Under the pieces are notes generated by a model, which was not told where the DNA came from, did not search any database, and saw only the letters and a program-made list of their open reading frames with translations. This document shows positions 36,998-46,072 of a DNA stretch of 64,000 nucleotides, one piece after another; positions within the stretch are counted from its first letter, which is position 1; the number at the start of each line of letters is the position of its first letter. A program made the position numbers and the translations under genes. Source of the DNA: Zea mays (taxonomy: Eukaryota; Streptophyta; Magnoliopsida; Poales; Poaceae). The stretch spans positions 271,086,622 to 271,150,621 of the forward strand of contig NC_050096.1 in NCBI RefSeq assembly GCF_902167145.1, given 5' to 3'.

Positions 36998-37886
36998 ATC
37001 TCCCCCTTTTTGGTGATTGATGCCAACACAAACCAAAGCAAATATAGAAGTGCATAATTGAACTAGTTTACATAATGTAAGTGCAAAGGTTACTTGGAAT
37101 TGACCCAATATAACTACTTACAAGATATGCAAGGAATGTTTCTTTCTTATATAACATTTTGGACCACGTTTGCACCACATGTTTTTGTTTTTGCAAATTC
37201 TTTTTGTAAATCCATTTCAAAGATCTTTAGCAAATAGTCAAAGGTACATGAATAAGAGTTTGCAAAGCATTTTCAAGATTTGAAATTGTCTCCCCCTATT
37301 TCAAATGCTTTTCCTTTGACTAAACAAAACTCCCCCTAAAAGAGATCCACCTCTTAGAGTTCAAGAGGGTTTTGATATACCATTTTTGAAATACTACTTT
37401 CTCCCCCTTTTGAACACAATAGGATACCAGTTGATAAATACTTCTTTGAAAACACTAAGTTTTTGAAATTGGTGGTGGTGAAATTGGTGGTGGTGCGGTC
37501 CTTTTGCTTTGGGCTCATTTCTCCCCCTTTTTGGCATGAATCGCCAAAAACGGAATCATTAGAGCCCTCTAAGTGCTATCTTCCCCTTTGGTCATAAAAT
37601 AAATGAGTTAAGATTATACCAAAAAGCGAAGCTTTTGAGCTTTTACTCTCTTCCCCAGGGATGAAGTTCTTTTCTTTGATGCTCATTTCTCCCCCAAAGA
37701 AGAGAGAGTTGCTCGGAGTGTTGGCGAAGTATGAGTTACGGAGTGGAAGCCTTTTGTCTTCGCCGAAGACTCCAATTCCCTTTCAATATACCTATGACTT
37801 GGTTTGAAATAAACTTGAAAACACATTAGTCATAGCATATAAAAGAGATATGATCAAAGGTATTCAAAAGAGCTATGTGTGCAAGC
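36998..37886 (-). promoter_or_regulatory. Multiplied polypurine tracts upstream of the 3' LTR (Ji-like)
   Basis: Plus strand shows CTCCCCCTTTTTGG directly next to the LTR (36999-37012) and further CTCCCCCTATTT, CTCCCCCTAAAA, TCTCCCCCTTTTG, TCTCCCCCTTTTTGG and TCTCCCCCAAAG copies up to about 37695. On the minus strand these are GGGGGAGA polypurine motifs. Near 37525 a TTGGCATGAATCGCCAAAA inverted repeat sits next to one copy. Repeated PPTs are a known Sirevirus feature. Confidence 0.75.
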
Positions 37887-40800
37887 TTAGCAAAAGAAAT
37901 TTCTAGAATCAAGAATATTGAGCTCATGCCTAAGTCTGGTAAAAGATTGTTCATCAAGTGGCTTGGTAAAGATATCGGCTAATTGATCTTTAGTATTAAT
38001 GTAAGAAATCTCGATATCCCCCTTTTGTTGGTGATCCCTAAGAAAATGATACCGAATGGCTATGTGCTTAGTGCGGCTATGCTCGACGGGATTGTCGGCC
38101 ATTTTAATTGCACTCTCATTATCACATAGCAAAGGGACTTTGGTTAATTTGTAACCGTAGTCCCGCAGGGTTTGCCTCATCCAAAGCAATTGCGCGCAAC
38201 AATGACCTGCGGCAATGTACTCGGCTTCGGCGGTGGAAAGAGCGACCGAATTTTGCTTCTTTGAAGCCCAAGACACCAAGGATCTTCCCAAGAACTGGCA
38301 AGTCCCCGATGTGCTCTTCCTATTGATTTTGCACCCCGCCCAATCGGCATCCGAATAACCAATCAAATCAAATGTGGATCCCCGAGGGTACCAAAGCCCA
38401 AACTTAGGGGTATAAGCCAAATATCTCAAGATTCGTTTTACGGCCGTAAGGTGAGATTCCTTAGGGTCGGATTGGAATCTTGCACACATGCAAACGGAAA
38501 GCATAATGTCTGGTCGAGATGCACATAAATAAAGCAATGAACCAATCATCGACCGGTATACCTTTTGATCCACGGACTTACCTCCCGTGTCGAGGTCGAG
38601 ATGCCCATTAGTTCCCATGGGTGTCTTGATGGGTTTGGCATCCTTCATCCCAAACTTAGTAAGAATGTCTTGAGTGTACTTCGTTTGGCTAATGAAGGTG
38701 CCCTCTTGGAGTTGCTTGACTTGGAATCCTAGAAAATACTTCAATTCCCCCATCATCGACATCTCGAATTTCTGTGTCATGATCCTACTAAACTCTTCAC
38801 ATGTAGACTCGTTAGTAGACCCAAATATAATATCATCAACATAAATTTGGCATACAAACAAGTCATTTTCAAGAGTTTTAGTAAAGAGTGTAGGATCGGC
38901 CTTGCCGACTTTGAAGCCATTAGTAATAAGGAAATCTCTTAGGCATTCATACCATGCTCTTGGGGCTTGCTTGAGCCCATAAAGCGCCTTAGAGAGCCTA
39001 TAAACATGGTTAGGATACTCACTGTCTTCAAAGCCTGGAGGTTGCTCAACATAGACCTCTTCCTTGATTGGTCCATTGAGGAAGGCACTCTTCACGTCCA
39101 TTTGATAAAGCTTGAAGCCATGGTAAGTAGCATAGGCTAATAATATGCGAATTGACTCAAGCCTAGCTACGGGTGCATAGGTTTCACCGAAATCCAAACC
39201 TTCGACTTGTGAATACCCTTTGGCTACGAGTCGAGCTTTGTTCCTTGTCACCACACCATGCTCATCTTGCTTGTTGCGGAAGACCCATTTGGTTCCTACA
39301 ACATTTTGGTTAGGACGTGGAACTAAATGCCAGACCTCATTCCTCGTGAAATTGTTGAGCTCCTCTTGCATCGCCACCACCCAATCCGAATCTTGGAGAG
39401 CTTCCTCTACCCTGTGTGGCTCAATAGAGGAAACAAAAGAGTAATGTTCACAAAAATGAGCAACCCGAGATCGTGTAGTTACCCCCTTATGAATGTCGCC
39501 GAGGATGGTGTCGACGGGGTGATCTCGTTGTATTGCTTGGTGGACTCTTGGGTGTGGCGGTCTTGGTTCTTCCTCATCCTCCTTTTCTTGATCATTTGCA
39601 TCTCCCCCTTGATCATTGCCATTATCTTGAGGTGGCTCATCTTCTTGATTTTGCCCTTCATCAACTTGAGCCTCATCCTCATTTTGAGTTGGTGGAGATG
39701 CTTGCATGGAGGATGATGGTTGATCTTGTGCATTTGGAGGCTCCTCGGATTCCCTAGGACACACATCCCCAATGGACATGTTCCTAAGCGCTATGCATGG
39801 AGCCTGTTCTTCACCTACTTCATCAAGATCAACTTGCTCTACTTGAGAGCCGTTAGTTTCATCAAACACAACGTCACATGAGACCTCAACTAGTCCAGTG
39901 GACTTGTTAAAGACCCTATATGCCCTTGTGTTTGAGTCATAACCAAGTAAAAAGCCTTCTACAGTTTTAGGAGCAAATTTAGATTTTCTACCTCTTTTAA
40001 TAAGAATGAAGCATTTGCTACCAAAAACTCTAAAATATGAAATGTTGGGCTTTTTACCGGTTAGGAGTTCATATGATGTCTTCTTGAGGATTCGGTGCAG
40101 ATATAGCCGGTTGATGGCGTAGCAGGCGGTGTTGACCGCTTCGGCCCAAAACCGGTCCGGTGTCTTGTACTCATCAAGCATGGTTCTTGCCATGTCCAAT
40201 AGAGTTCGATTCTTCCTCTCCACTACACCATTTTGTTGTGGAGTGTAGGGAGAAGAGAACTCATGCTTGATGCCCTCCTCCTCAAGAAAGCCTTCAATTT
40301 GAGAGTTCTTGAACTCCGTCCCGTTATCGCTTCTAATCTTCTTGATCTTCAAGCCGAACTCATTTTGAGCCCGTCTCAAGAATCCTTTTAAGGTCTCTTG
40401 GGTTTGAGATTTTTCCTGTAAAAAGAATACCCAAGTGAAGCGAGAATAATCATCCACAATAACAAGACAATACTTACTCCCGCCGATGCTTATGTAAGCA
40501 ATCGGGCCGAATAGATCCATGTGGAGTAGCTCAAGCGGCCTGTCGGTCGTCATGATGTTCTTGTGTGGGTGATGGACTCCAACTTGCTTCCCCGCCTGGC
40601 ATGCGCTACAAATCCTGTCTTTCTCAAAATGAACATTTGTTAATCCTAAAATGTGCTCTCCCTTTAGAAGCTTGTGAAGATTCTTCATCCCAACATGGGC
40701 TAGTCGGCGATGCCAGAGCCAACCCATGTTAGTCTTAGCAATTAAGCATGTGTCGAGTTCAGCTCTATTAAAATCCACTAAGTATAGCTGACCCTCTAAC

Positions 40801-41132
40801 ACACCCTTAAATGCTATTGAATCATCACTTCTTCTAAAGACAGTGACACCTATATCAGTAAAAAGACAGTTGTAGCCCATTTGACATAATTGGGAAACAG
40901 AAAGCAAGTTGTAATCTAATGAATCAACAAGAAAAACATTGGAAATGGAATGGTCAGGTGAAATAGCAATTTTACCCAAACCTTTGACCAACCCTTGATT
41001 TCCATCCCCGAATGTGATAGCTCGTTGGGGATCTTGGTTGTTCTCATATGAGGAGAACATCTTTTTCTCCCCGGTCATGTGGTTTGTGCACCCGCTGTCG
41101 AGTATCCAACTTGAGCCCCCGGATGCATAAAC
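37887..41132 (-). CDS. pol of Ji-like element: protease, integrase, RT, RNase H
   Basis: Open from the codon after a TAG at 41133-41135 to the stop at 37887, about 1,081 codons. In order: aspartic protease site [13 protein letters not shown]-pre-integrase H/H/C/C zinc site (HRRLAHVG ... CSACQAGK), integrase D,D,E ([22 protein letters not shown]), RT with YVDDIIFG, RNase H with SDADWAGC and AEAEYIA. All catalytic residues seen are intact. The first ATG lies inside the protease motif (MTG, 41078), so translation cannot simply begin there. The frame differs from gag, and the junction looks like a splice acceptor (see findings). An endogenous mobile element protein, not a host gene. Confidence 0.92.
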   Translation of the reverse strand, partial: VYASGGSSWILDSGCTNHMTGEKKMFSSYENNQDPQRAITFGDGNQGLVKGLGKIAISPDHSISNVFLVDSLDYNLLSVSQLCQMGYNCLFTDIGVTVFRRSDDSIAFKGVLEGQLYLVDFNRAELDTCLIAKTNMGWLWHRRLAHVGMKNLHKLLKGEHILGLTNVHFEKDRICSACQAGKQVGVHHPHKNIMTTDRPLELLHMDLFGPIAYISIGGSKYCLVIVDDYSRFTWVFFLQEKSQTQETLKGFLRRAQNEFGLKIKKIRSDNGTEFKNSQIEGFLEEEGIKHEFSSPYTPQQNGVVERKNRTLLDMARTMLDEYKTPDRFWAEAVNTACYAINRLYLHRILKKTSYELLTGKKPNISYFRVFGSKCFILIKRGRKSKFAPKTVEGFLLGYDSNTRAYRVFNKSTGLVEVSCDVVFDETNGSQVEQVDLDEVGEEQAPCIALRNMSIGDVCPRESEEPPNAQDQPSSSMQASPPTQNEDEAQVDEGQNQEDEPPQDNGNDQGGDANDQEKEDEEEPRPPHPRVHQAIQRDHPVDTILGDIHKGVTTRSRVAHFCEHYSFVSSIEPHRVEEALQDSDWVVAMQEELNNFTRNEVWHLVPRPNQNVVGTKWVFRNKQDEHGVVTRNKARLVAKGYSQVEGLDFGETYAPVARLESIRILLAYATYHGFKLYQMDVKSAFLNGPIKEEVYVEQPPGFEDSEYPNHVYRLSKALYGLKQAPRAWYECLRDFLITNGFKVGKADPTLFTKTLENDLFVCQIYVDDIIFGSTNESTCEEFSRIMTQKFEMSMMGELKYFLGFQVKQLQEGTFISQTKYTQDILTKFGMKDAKPIKTPMGTNGHLDLDTGGKSVDQKVYRSMIGSLLYLCASRPDIMLSVCMCARFQSDPKESHLTAVKRILRYLAYTPKFGLWYPRGSTFDLIGYSDADWAGCKINRKSTSGTCQFLGRSLVSWASKKQNSVALSTAEAEYIAAGHCCAQLLWMRQTLRDYGYKLTKVPLLCDNESAIKMADNPVEHSRTKHIAIRYHFLRDHQQKGDIEISYINTKDQLADIFTKPLDEQSFTRLRHELNILDSRNFFC

Positions 41133-41145
41133 CTACAAAACAATT

Positions 41146-43833
41146 TTAGTTCTTGACTTTAGGTACCCAAACGGTTTTGGGTCCTTTGGCATTAGAAACA
41201 AGAACTTTGGGTACCCAAACACAAGTCTTGAAGCTCTTGTGTTTGCCCCCAACAAATTTGGCAACTACCTTGCCGGATTTGCTAGTAAGCACATAAGATG
41301 CATCAAAAGTTTTAAATGAAATGCTATGTTCATTTGATGCATTAGAAATTTTCTTTCTAGGCAACTTGGCACGGGTTGGTTGCCTAGAGCTAGATGTCTC
41401 ACCCTTATACATAAAAGCATGATTGGGGCCAGAGTGAGACTTCCTAGAATGAATTTTCCTAATTTTGCTCTCGGGATAACCGGCAGGGTACAAAATGTAA
41501 CCCTCGTTATCCTGAGGCATGGGAGCTTTGCCCTTAACAAAGTTAGACAAATTTTTAGGAGGGGCATTAAGTTTGGCATTGTCTCCCCTTTGGAAGCCAA
41601 TGCCATCCTTGATGCCAGGGCGTCTCCCATTATAGAGCATACTTCTAGCAAATTTAAATTTTTCATTTTCTAAGTTATGCTCGGCAATTTTAGCATCTAA
41701 TTTTGCTATATGATCATTTTGTTGTTTAATTAAAGCCATATGATCAAGAATAGCATTAACATCAATATCTCTACATCTAGTGCAAATAGAAACATGCTCA
41801 ATATTAGATGTAGAGGGTTTGCAAGATTTAAGTTCTACAACCTTAGCATGCAACATTTCATTCTTAGTTCTAAGGTCGGAAATAGTAGCATTGCAAACAT
41901 CTAGTTCTTTAGCCTTAGTAATCAACTTTTCATTTTCTACTCTAAGGCTGGCAAGAGAAATGTTCAATTCTTCAATCCTAGTAAGCAAATCATCATCATT
42001 ATCTCTAGGAGTGGAAGTTGAAACATCACAAACATGAGAATCAACCTTAGCATTTAAAATAGCATTTTCATTCCTAAGGTTGTCTATTATTTCACGGCAA
42101 GTGCTTAGCTCACTAGATAATTTTTCACATTTTTCTACTTCTAGAGCATAAGCCTTTTTAACCTTAACATGCTTCTTGTTTTCTTTAATTAGATAATCCT
42201 CTTGGGAATCCAAGAGGTCATCCTTTTCATGAATAGCACTAACCAATTCATTTAATTTTTCTTTTTGAGCTATGTTAAGGTTGGCAAAAAGGGAACGCAA
42301 ATTATCTTCCTCATCACTAGCATTGTCATCACTAGAGGATTCATATTTAGTGGAGGATTTAGATTTAACCTTCTTTTTGCCGTCCTTTGCCATGAGGCAC
42401 TTGTGGCCGACGTTGGGGAAGAGGAGTCCCTTGGTGACGGCGATGTTGGCGGCGTCCTCGTCGTCGGAGGAGTCGCTTGAGCTCTCGTCGGAGTCCCACT
42501 CGCGACAAATATGGGCATCGCCGCCCTTCTTCTTGTAATACCTCTTCTTTTCTTTTCGTCTCCCCTTCTTGTCGTCACCTCGGTCACTGTCACTAGATAT
42601 AGGGCATTTAGCAATAAAATGACCGGGCTTACCACACTTGTAGCAAACCTTCTTGGAGCGGGACTTGTAGTCTTTCCCTCTCCTTTGTTTGAGGATTTGG
42701 CGGAAGCTCTTGATGACGAGCGCCATCTCCTCATTGTCAAGCTTGGAGGCGTCTATTGGTTGTCGGCTTGGTGTAGACTCCTCCTTCTTTTCTTCCGTCG
42801 CCTTGAATGCAACGGGTTGAGCTTCGGATGGCTCACCAAGCTCGTTGATTTTCCTCGAGCCTTCTATCATGCACTCAAAACTTACAAAATGCCCGATAAC
42901 TTCCTCGGGGGTCATTTTAGTATATCTAGGATTACCACGAATCAATTGAACTTGAGTGGGATTAAGAAAAATGAGAGATCTTAAAATAACATTTACCACT
43001 TCGTGGTCATCCCACTTCTTGCTCCCGAGGTTGCGCACTTGGTTCACCAAAGTCTTGAGCCGGTTGTACATATGTTGTGGCTCCTCCCCTTTGTTGAGCC
43101 GGAACCGACCGAGCTCCCCCTCGATCGTTTCCCGCTTGGTGATCTTGGTGAGCTCATCTCCCTCGTGCGCGGTTTTGAGTACATCCCAAATCTCCTTGGC
43201 GTTCTTCAACCCTTGTACTTTGTTATACTCCTCTTTACTTAGAGAGGCGAGGAGTATGGTTGTTGCTTGAGAGTTGAAGTGCTCGATTTGGGCCACCTCA
43301 TCCTCATCATAGTCCTCATCCCCTACGGATGGTACCTGCGCGCCAAACTCAACAACATCCCATATGCTTTTGTGGAGCGAGGTTAGATGAAATCGCATTA
43401 AATCGCTCCACCTAGCGTAATCTTCACCATCAAAAGTTGGTGGTTTGCCTAATGGGACGGAAAGTAAAGGTGTATGTTTGGAAATGCGAGGGTAGCGTAG
43501 GGGGATCTTACTATACTTCTTTCGCTCTTGGCGCTTAGAAGTGACGGAGGGCGCATCGGAGTCGGAGGTAGAAGTTGATGAAGTGTCGGTCTCGTAGTAG
43601 ACCACCTTCCTCATCCTCTTGTGCTTGTCGCCTTTCCGATGCGGCTTGTGGGAAGAAGATTTTTCCTTCTTCTCTTTGTGGTGAGAAGAAGATTTCTTCT
43701 CCTTCCCTTTGTTGGAGGAGCTCTTCTTCTTCTCCCTCCTTTTGGTGCGGGACTCTTCCGATGAAGTGCTCCTGTAGCTTGTAGTGGGCTTTTCGCCGGT
43801 CTCCATCTCCTTCTTGGCGTGATCTCCCGACAT
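41146..43833 (-). CDS. gag of Ji-like element
   Basis: 895 residues, long as in Sireviruses. Starts MSGDHAKKEMETG after the PBS leader. A Ser/Lys-rich N-terminus is followed by the copia gag region (LGKPPTFDGEDYARWSDLM) and one CCHC zinc knuckle, CYKCGKPGHFIAKC. A long coiled-coil region (repeated LSTCREIIDNLRNENAIL-type heptads) follows, then a basic C-terminus ending VWVPKVKN. The ATG at 43833 is preferred over a non-ATG start one codon earlier. The product would form the cytoplasmic virus-like particle. Confidence 0.9.
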   Translation of the reverse strand: MSGDHAKKEMETGEKPTTSYRSTSSEESRTKRREKKKSSSNKGKEKKSSSHHKEKKEKSSSHKPHRKGDKHKRMRKVVYYETDTSSTSTSDSDAPSVTSKRQERKKYSKIPLRYPRISKHTPLLSVPLGKPPTFDGEDYARWSDLMRFHLTSLHKSIWDVVEFGAQVPSVGDEDYDEDEVAQIEHFNSQATTILLASLSKEEYNKVQGLKNAKEIWDVLKTAHEGDELTKITKRETIEGELGRFRLNKGEEPQHMYNRLKTLVNQVRNLGSKKWDDHEVVNVILRSLIFLNPTQVQLIRGNPRYTKMTPEEVIGHFVSFECMIEGSRKINELGEPSEAQPVAFKATEEKKEESTPSRQPIDASKLDNEEMALVIKSFRQILKQRRGKDYKSRSKKVCYKCGKPGHFIAKCPISSDSDRGDDKKGRRKEKKRYYKKKGGDAHICREWDSDESSSDSSDDEDAANIAVTKGLLFPNVGHKCLMAKDGKKKVKSKSSTKYESSSDDNASDEEDNLRSLFANLNIAQKEKLNELVSAIHEKDDLLDSQEDYLIKENKKHVKVKKAYALEVEKCEKLSSELSTCREIIDNLRNENAILNAKVDSHVCDVSTSTPRDNDDDLLTRIEELNISLASLRVENEKLITKAKELDVCNATISDLRTKNEMLHAKVVELKSCKPSTSNIEHVSICTRCRDIDVNAILDHMALIKQQNDHIAKLDAKIAEHNLENEKFKFARSMLYNGRRPGIKDGIGFQRGDNAKLNAPPKNLSNFVKGKAPMPQDNEGYILYPAGYPESKIRKIHSRKSHSGPNHAFMYKGETSSSRQPTRAKLPRKKISNASNEHSISFKTFDASYVLTSKSGKVVAKFVGGKHKSFKTCVWVPKVLVSNAKGPKTVWVPKVKN

Positions 43834-43863
43834 CACTTCGAGCGGTTAGGCTCTAATGAAGCA

Positions 43864-43880
43864 CCGGGCTCTGATACCAA
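43864..43880 (-). promoter_or_regulatory. Primer-binding site of Ji-like element
   Basis: Minus strand reads TTGGTATCAGAGCCCGG directly after the 5' LTR, complementary to the 3' end of initiator tRNA-Met as in most plant copia elements. Confidence 0.9.
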
Positions 43881-43881
43881 T

Positions 43882-45182
43882 TGATAGTCGCCTAGAGGGG
43901 GGGTGAATAGGGCGAAACTGAAATTTACAAATATAAACACAACTACAAGCCGGGTTAGCGTTAGAAATATAAACGAGTCCGCGAGAGAGGGGGCAAAACA
44001 AATCGCAAGCAAATAAGGAGAGTGACACGCGGATTTGTTTTACCGAGGTTCGGTTCTTGCAAACCTACTCCCCGTTGAGGAGGCCACAAAGGCCGGGTCT
44101 CTTTCAACCCTTCCCTCTCTCAAACGGTCCCTCGGACCGAGTGAGCTTCCCTTCTTCTCAATCAACCGGGAACAAAACTTCCCCGCAAGGGCCACCACAC
44201 AATCGGTGCCTCTTGCCTCGGTTACAATTGAGTGTTGATCACAAGAGCAAAAGAGAAAGAAAGAATGCGATCCAAGCGCAAGAGCTCAAATGAACACGGC
44301 AAATCACTCTCACTAGTCACTTAGGGTTTGTGTGGAATTGGAGAGGATTTGATCTCTTTGGGTGTGTCTAGAATTGAATGCCTAGCTCTTGTAAGTGGTT
44401 GAGAAGTGGAAAACTTGGATGGCCATGAATGTGGGGTGGTTGGGGTATTTATAGCCTCAACCACCAAACTTGACCGTTGGCTGGAGGCTTCTGTTCGATG
44501 GCGCACCGGACAGTCCGGTGCACACCGGACAGTCCGGTGCCCCTGCCACGTCATCACTGCCGTTGGATTCTAGCCGTTGGAGCTTCTGACTTGTGGGCCC
44601 GCCTGGGTGTCCGGTGCACACCGGACATGCACTGTTTAATGTCCGGTGCACCAGTATGGGCAGCCCTGACATCTGCGCGTGCTGCGCGCGCATTTAATGC
44701 TGCGCAGGGAGCCGTTGGCGCCGCAGAGAGCCGTTGCTCCGCTGGCACACCGGACAGTCCGGTGCACACCGGACAGTCCGGTGAATTTTAGCGGAGCGGC
44801 TGCCGCGCGAACCCGAGGCTGGCGAGTTCAGGAGGCCGAGCTTCCTTGGAGCACCGGACATGTCCGGTGCACACCGGACAGTCCGGTGAATTATAGCGCG
44901 CCGGCTTCCGAGAATTCCCGAGAGTGAAGAGTTGGAGTCTGAGTCCCCTGGTGCACCGGACAGGTACTGTTTACTGTCCGGTGGCGCCAGACCAGGGGTG
45001 CCCTCGGTTGCCCCTTTGCTCCTTTATTGAATCCAACACTTGGTCTTTTTATTGGCTAGATGTGAACCTTTTGCACCTGTATAACTTATACACTAGAGCA
45101 AACTAGTCAGTCCAATATTTGTGTTGGGCAATTCAACCACCAAAATTATTTAGGAACTAGGTGTAAGCCTAATTCCCTTTCA
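43882..45182 (-). repeat. 5' LTR of Ji-like element
   Basis: 1,301 bp promoter LTR. TATAAATA on the minus strand (plus 44446-44453) is the likely core promoter. The GGACAGTCCGGTG palindromes lie upstream of it, as expected for cis-regulatory repeats. Confidence 0.95.
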
Positions 45183-45470
45183 CTAAACAGTAGAAACCAG
45201 ACTAGTACTACCTCCGTTCTTAAATATTTGCCACACGCTGGTTTATTTTTAAACTAAACGGCAACAAATAAAAAAAACAGAATCAGTATAAGAAATCTGA
45301 CAAGCACGAGGGAACACACCTCTCTAATACTAAAACAAAAAAATACATATATGTTGAGTTTTCCATGTAAATTAAAGTCCAAACTAATGCCCCAACTCTA
45401 GCATACGTCGAGGCCCCATTCGCTGGAGCCAGTCCTGCGGCTACATCAGCTGCTGCCACAGTAACCACTA

Positions 45471-45590
45471 AGGGCTTGTTCGGTTTGAAGGGGTTTGAGG
45501 GAGATTGGAGGGGATTAAATCTCTTTCTATTTAAATTTGTATAGAAGGGGATTTAATCCCCCTCAATCTACCCCTAACCGAACAAACCCT
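45471..45590. mobile_element. MITE of the GCTTGTTCGGTT family
   Basis: Ends AGGGCTTGTTCGGTT and AACCGAACAAACCCT, with TAA on each flank. The interior contains GGGGATTAAATC and its inverse. Same family as 17225 and 17353. Confidence 0.85.
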
Positions 45591-45725
45591 AAGGGGAACT
45601 GCAGCCAACAACAGCAGAATGCCAAACATGCAAGTTTGATCGTAACTCATCTTCTGAGGGTGTGTTGTTTCCCTGCTAGAACTAATACTAGCTTATTTAT
45701 GTTTCGAATTGATATTTTACCCTCC

Positions 45726-45841
45726 TACCTTTGCACCATAGTCTAGCTCCATAGTCTAGCTTATACTCCGTATAATTTAGGACTACCTTTGCACCATAGT
45801 CTAGCTCCATAGTCTAGCTTATACTCCGTATAATTTAGGAG
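45726..45841. repeat. 58-bp tandem duplication
   Basis: Two almost identical copies beginning TACCTTTGCACCATAGTC at 45726 and 45784. Each has an internal CATAGTCTAGCT repeated twice. Confidence 0.9.
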
Positions 45842-46072
45842 GGAAACAAACATGGCCCGAGTATCGATCCTACAAGTAATCACATATGTATCTTTTTTTT
45901 TTCTGCAATCACACCACCGTCCATACAACGAAAATAAATGAAACAGTTTTTCATGTCTGGATGATCATAACTTCATCATGATAAACATGCCACAACCATA
46001 TGCACAACTGACGGGACGAGTTTTGTATTTACATTTTGCAAATTGCTGATCCCACATGAGTGCCTCTTACAC

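Larger units (their letters stand above)
35697..45182 (-). mobile_element. Complete copia-type LTR retrotransposon, Sirevirus lineage, Ji-like
   Basis: 9,486 bp with 1,301-bp LTRs (35697-36997 and 43882-45182), both TG...CA, and a 5-bp target duplication CTAAA (35692-35696 and 45183-45187). Read on the minus strand the order is 5' LTR, primer-binding site, gag, protease-integrase-RT-RNase H, polypurine tracts, 3' LTR; integrase before RT makes it copia. Only two base differences between LTRs were noticed in a hand comparison, so insertion is very recent. Both large frames are open. CACCGGACAGTCCGGTGC palindromes in the LTR and repeated CTCCCCCTTTT motifs (minus-strand polypurine) are Sirevirus traits. 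The name Ji is from memory. Confidence 0.93.
45188..46072. other. Intergenic with one MITE and a tandem duplication
   Basis: Holds the MITE at 45471-45590 and the 58-bp duplication at 45726-45841. No gene. The last stretch is probably the 3' UTR of the minus-strand gene that follows. Confidence 0.5.
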
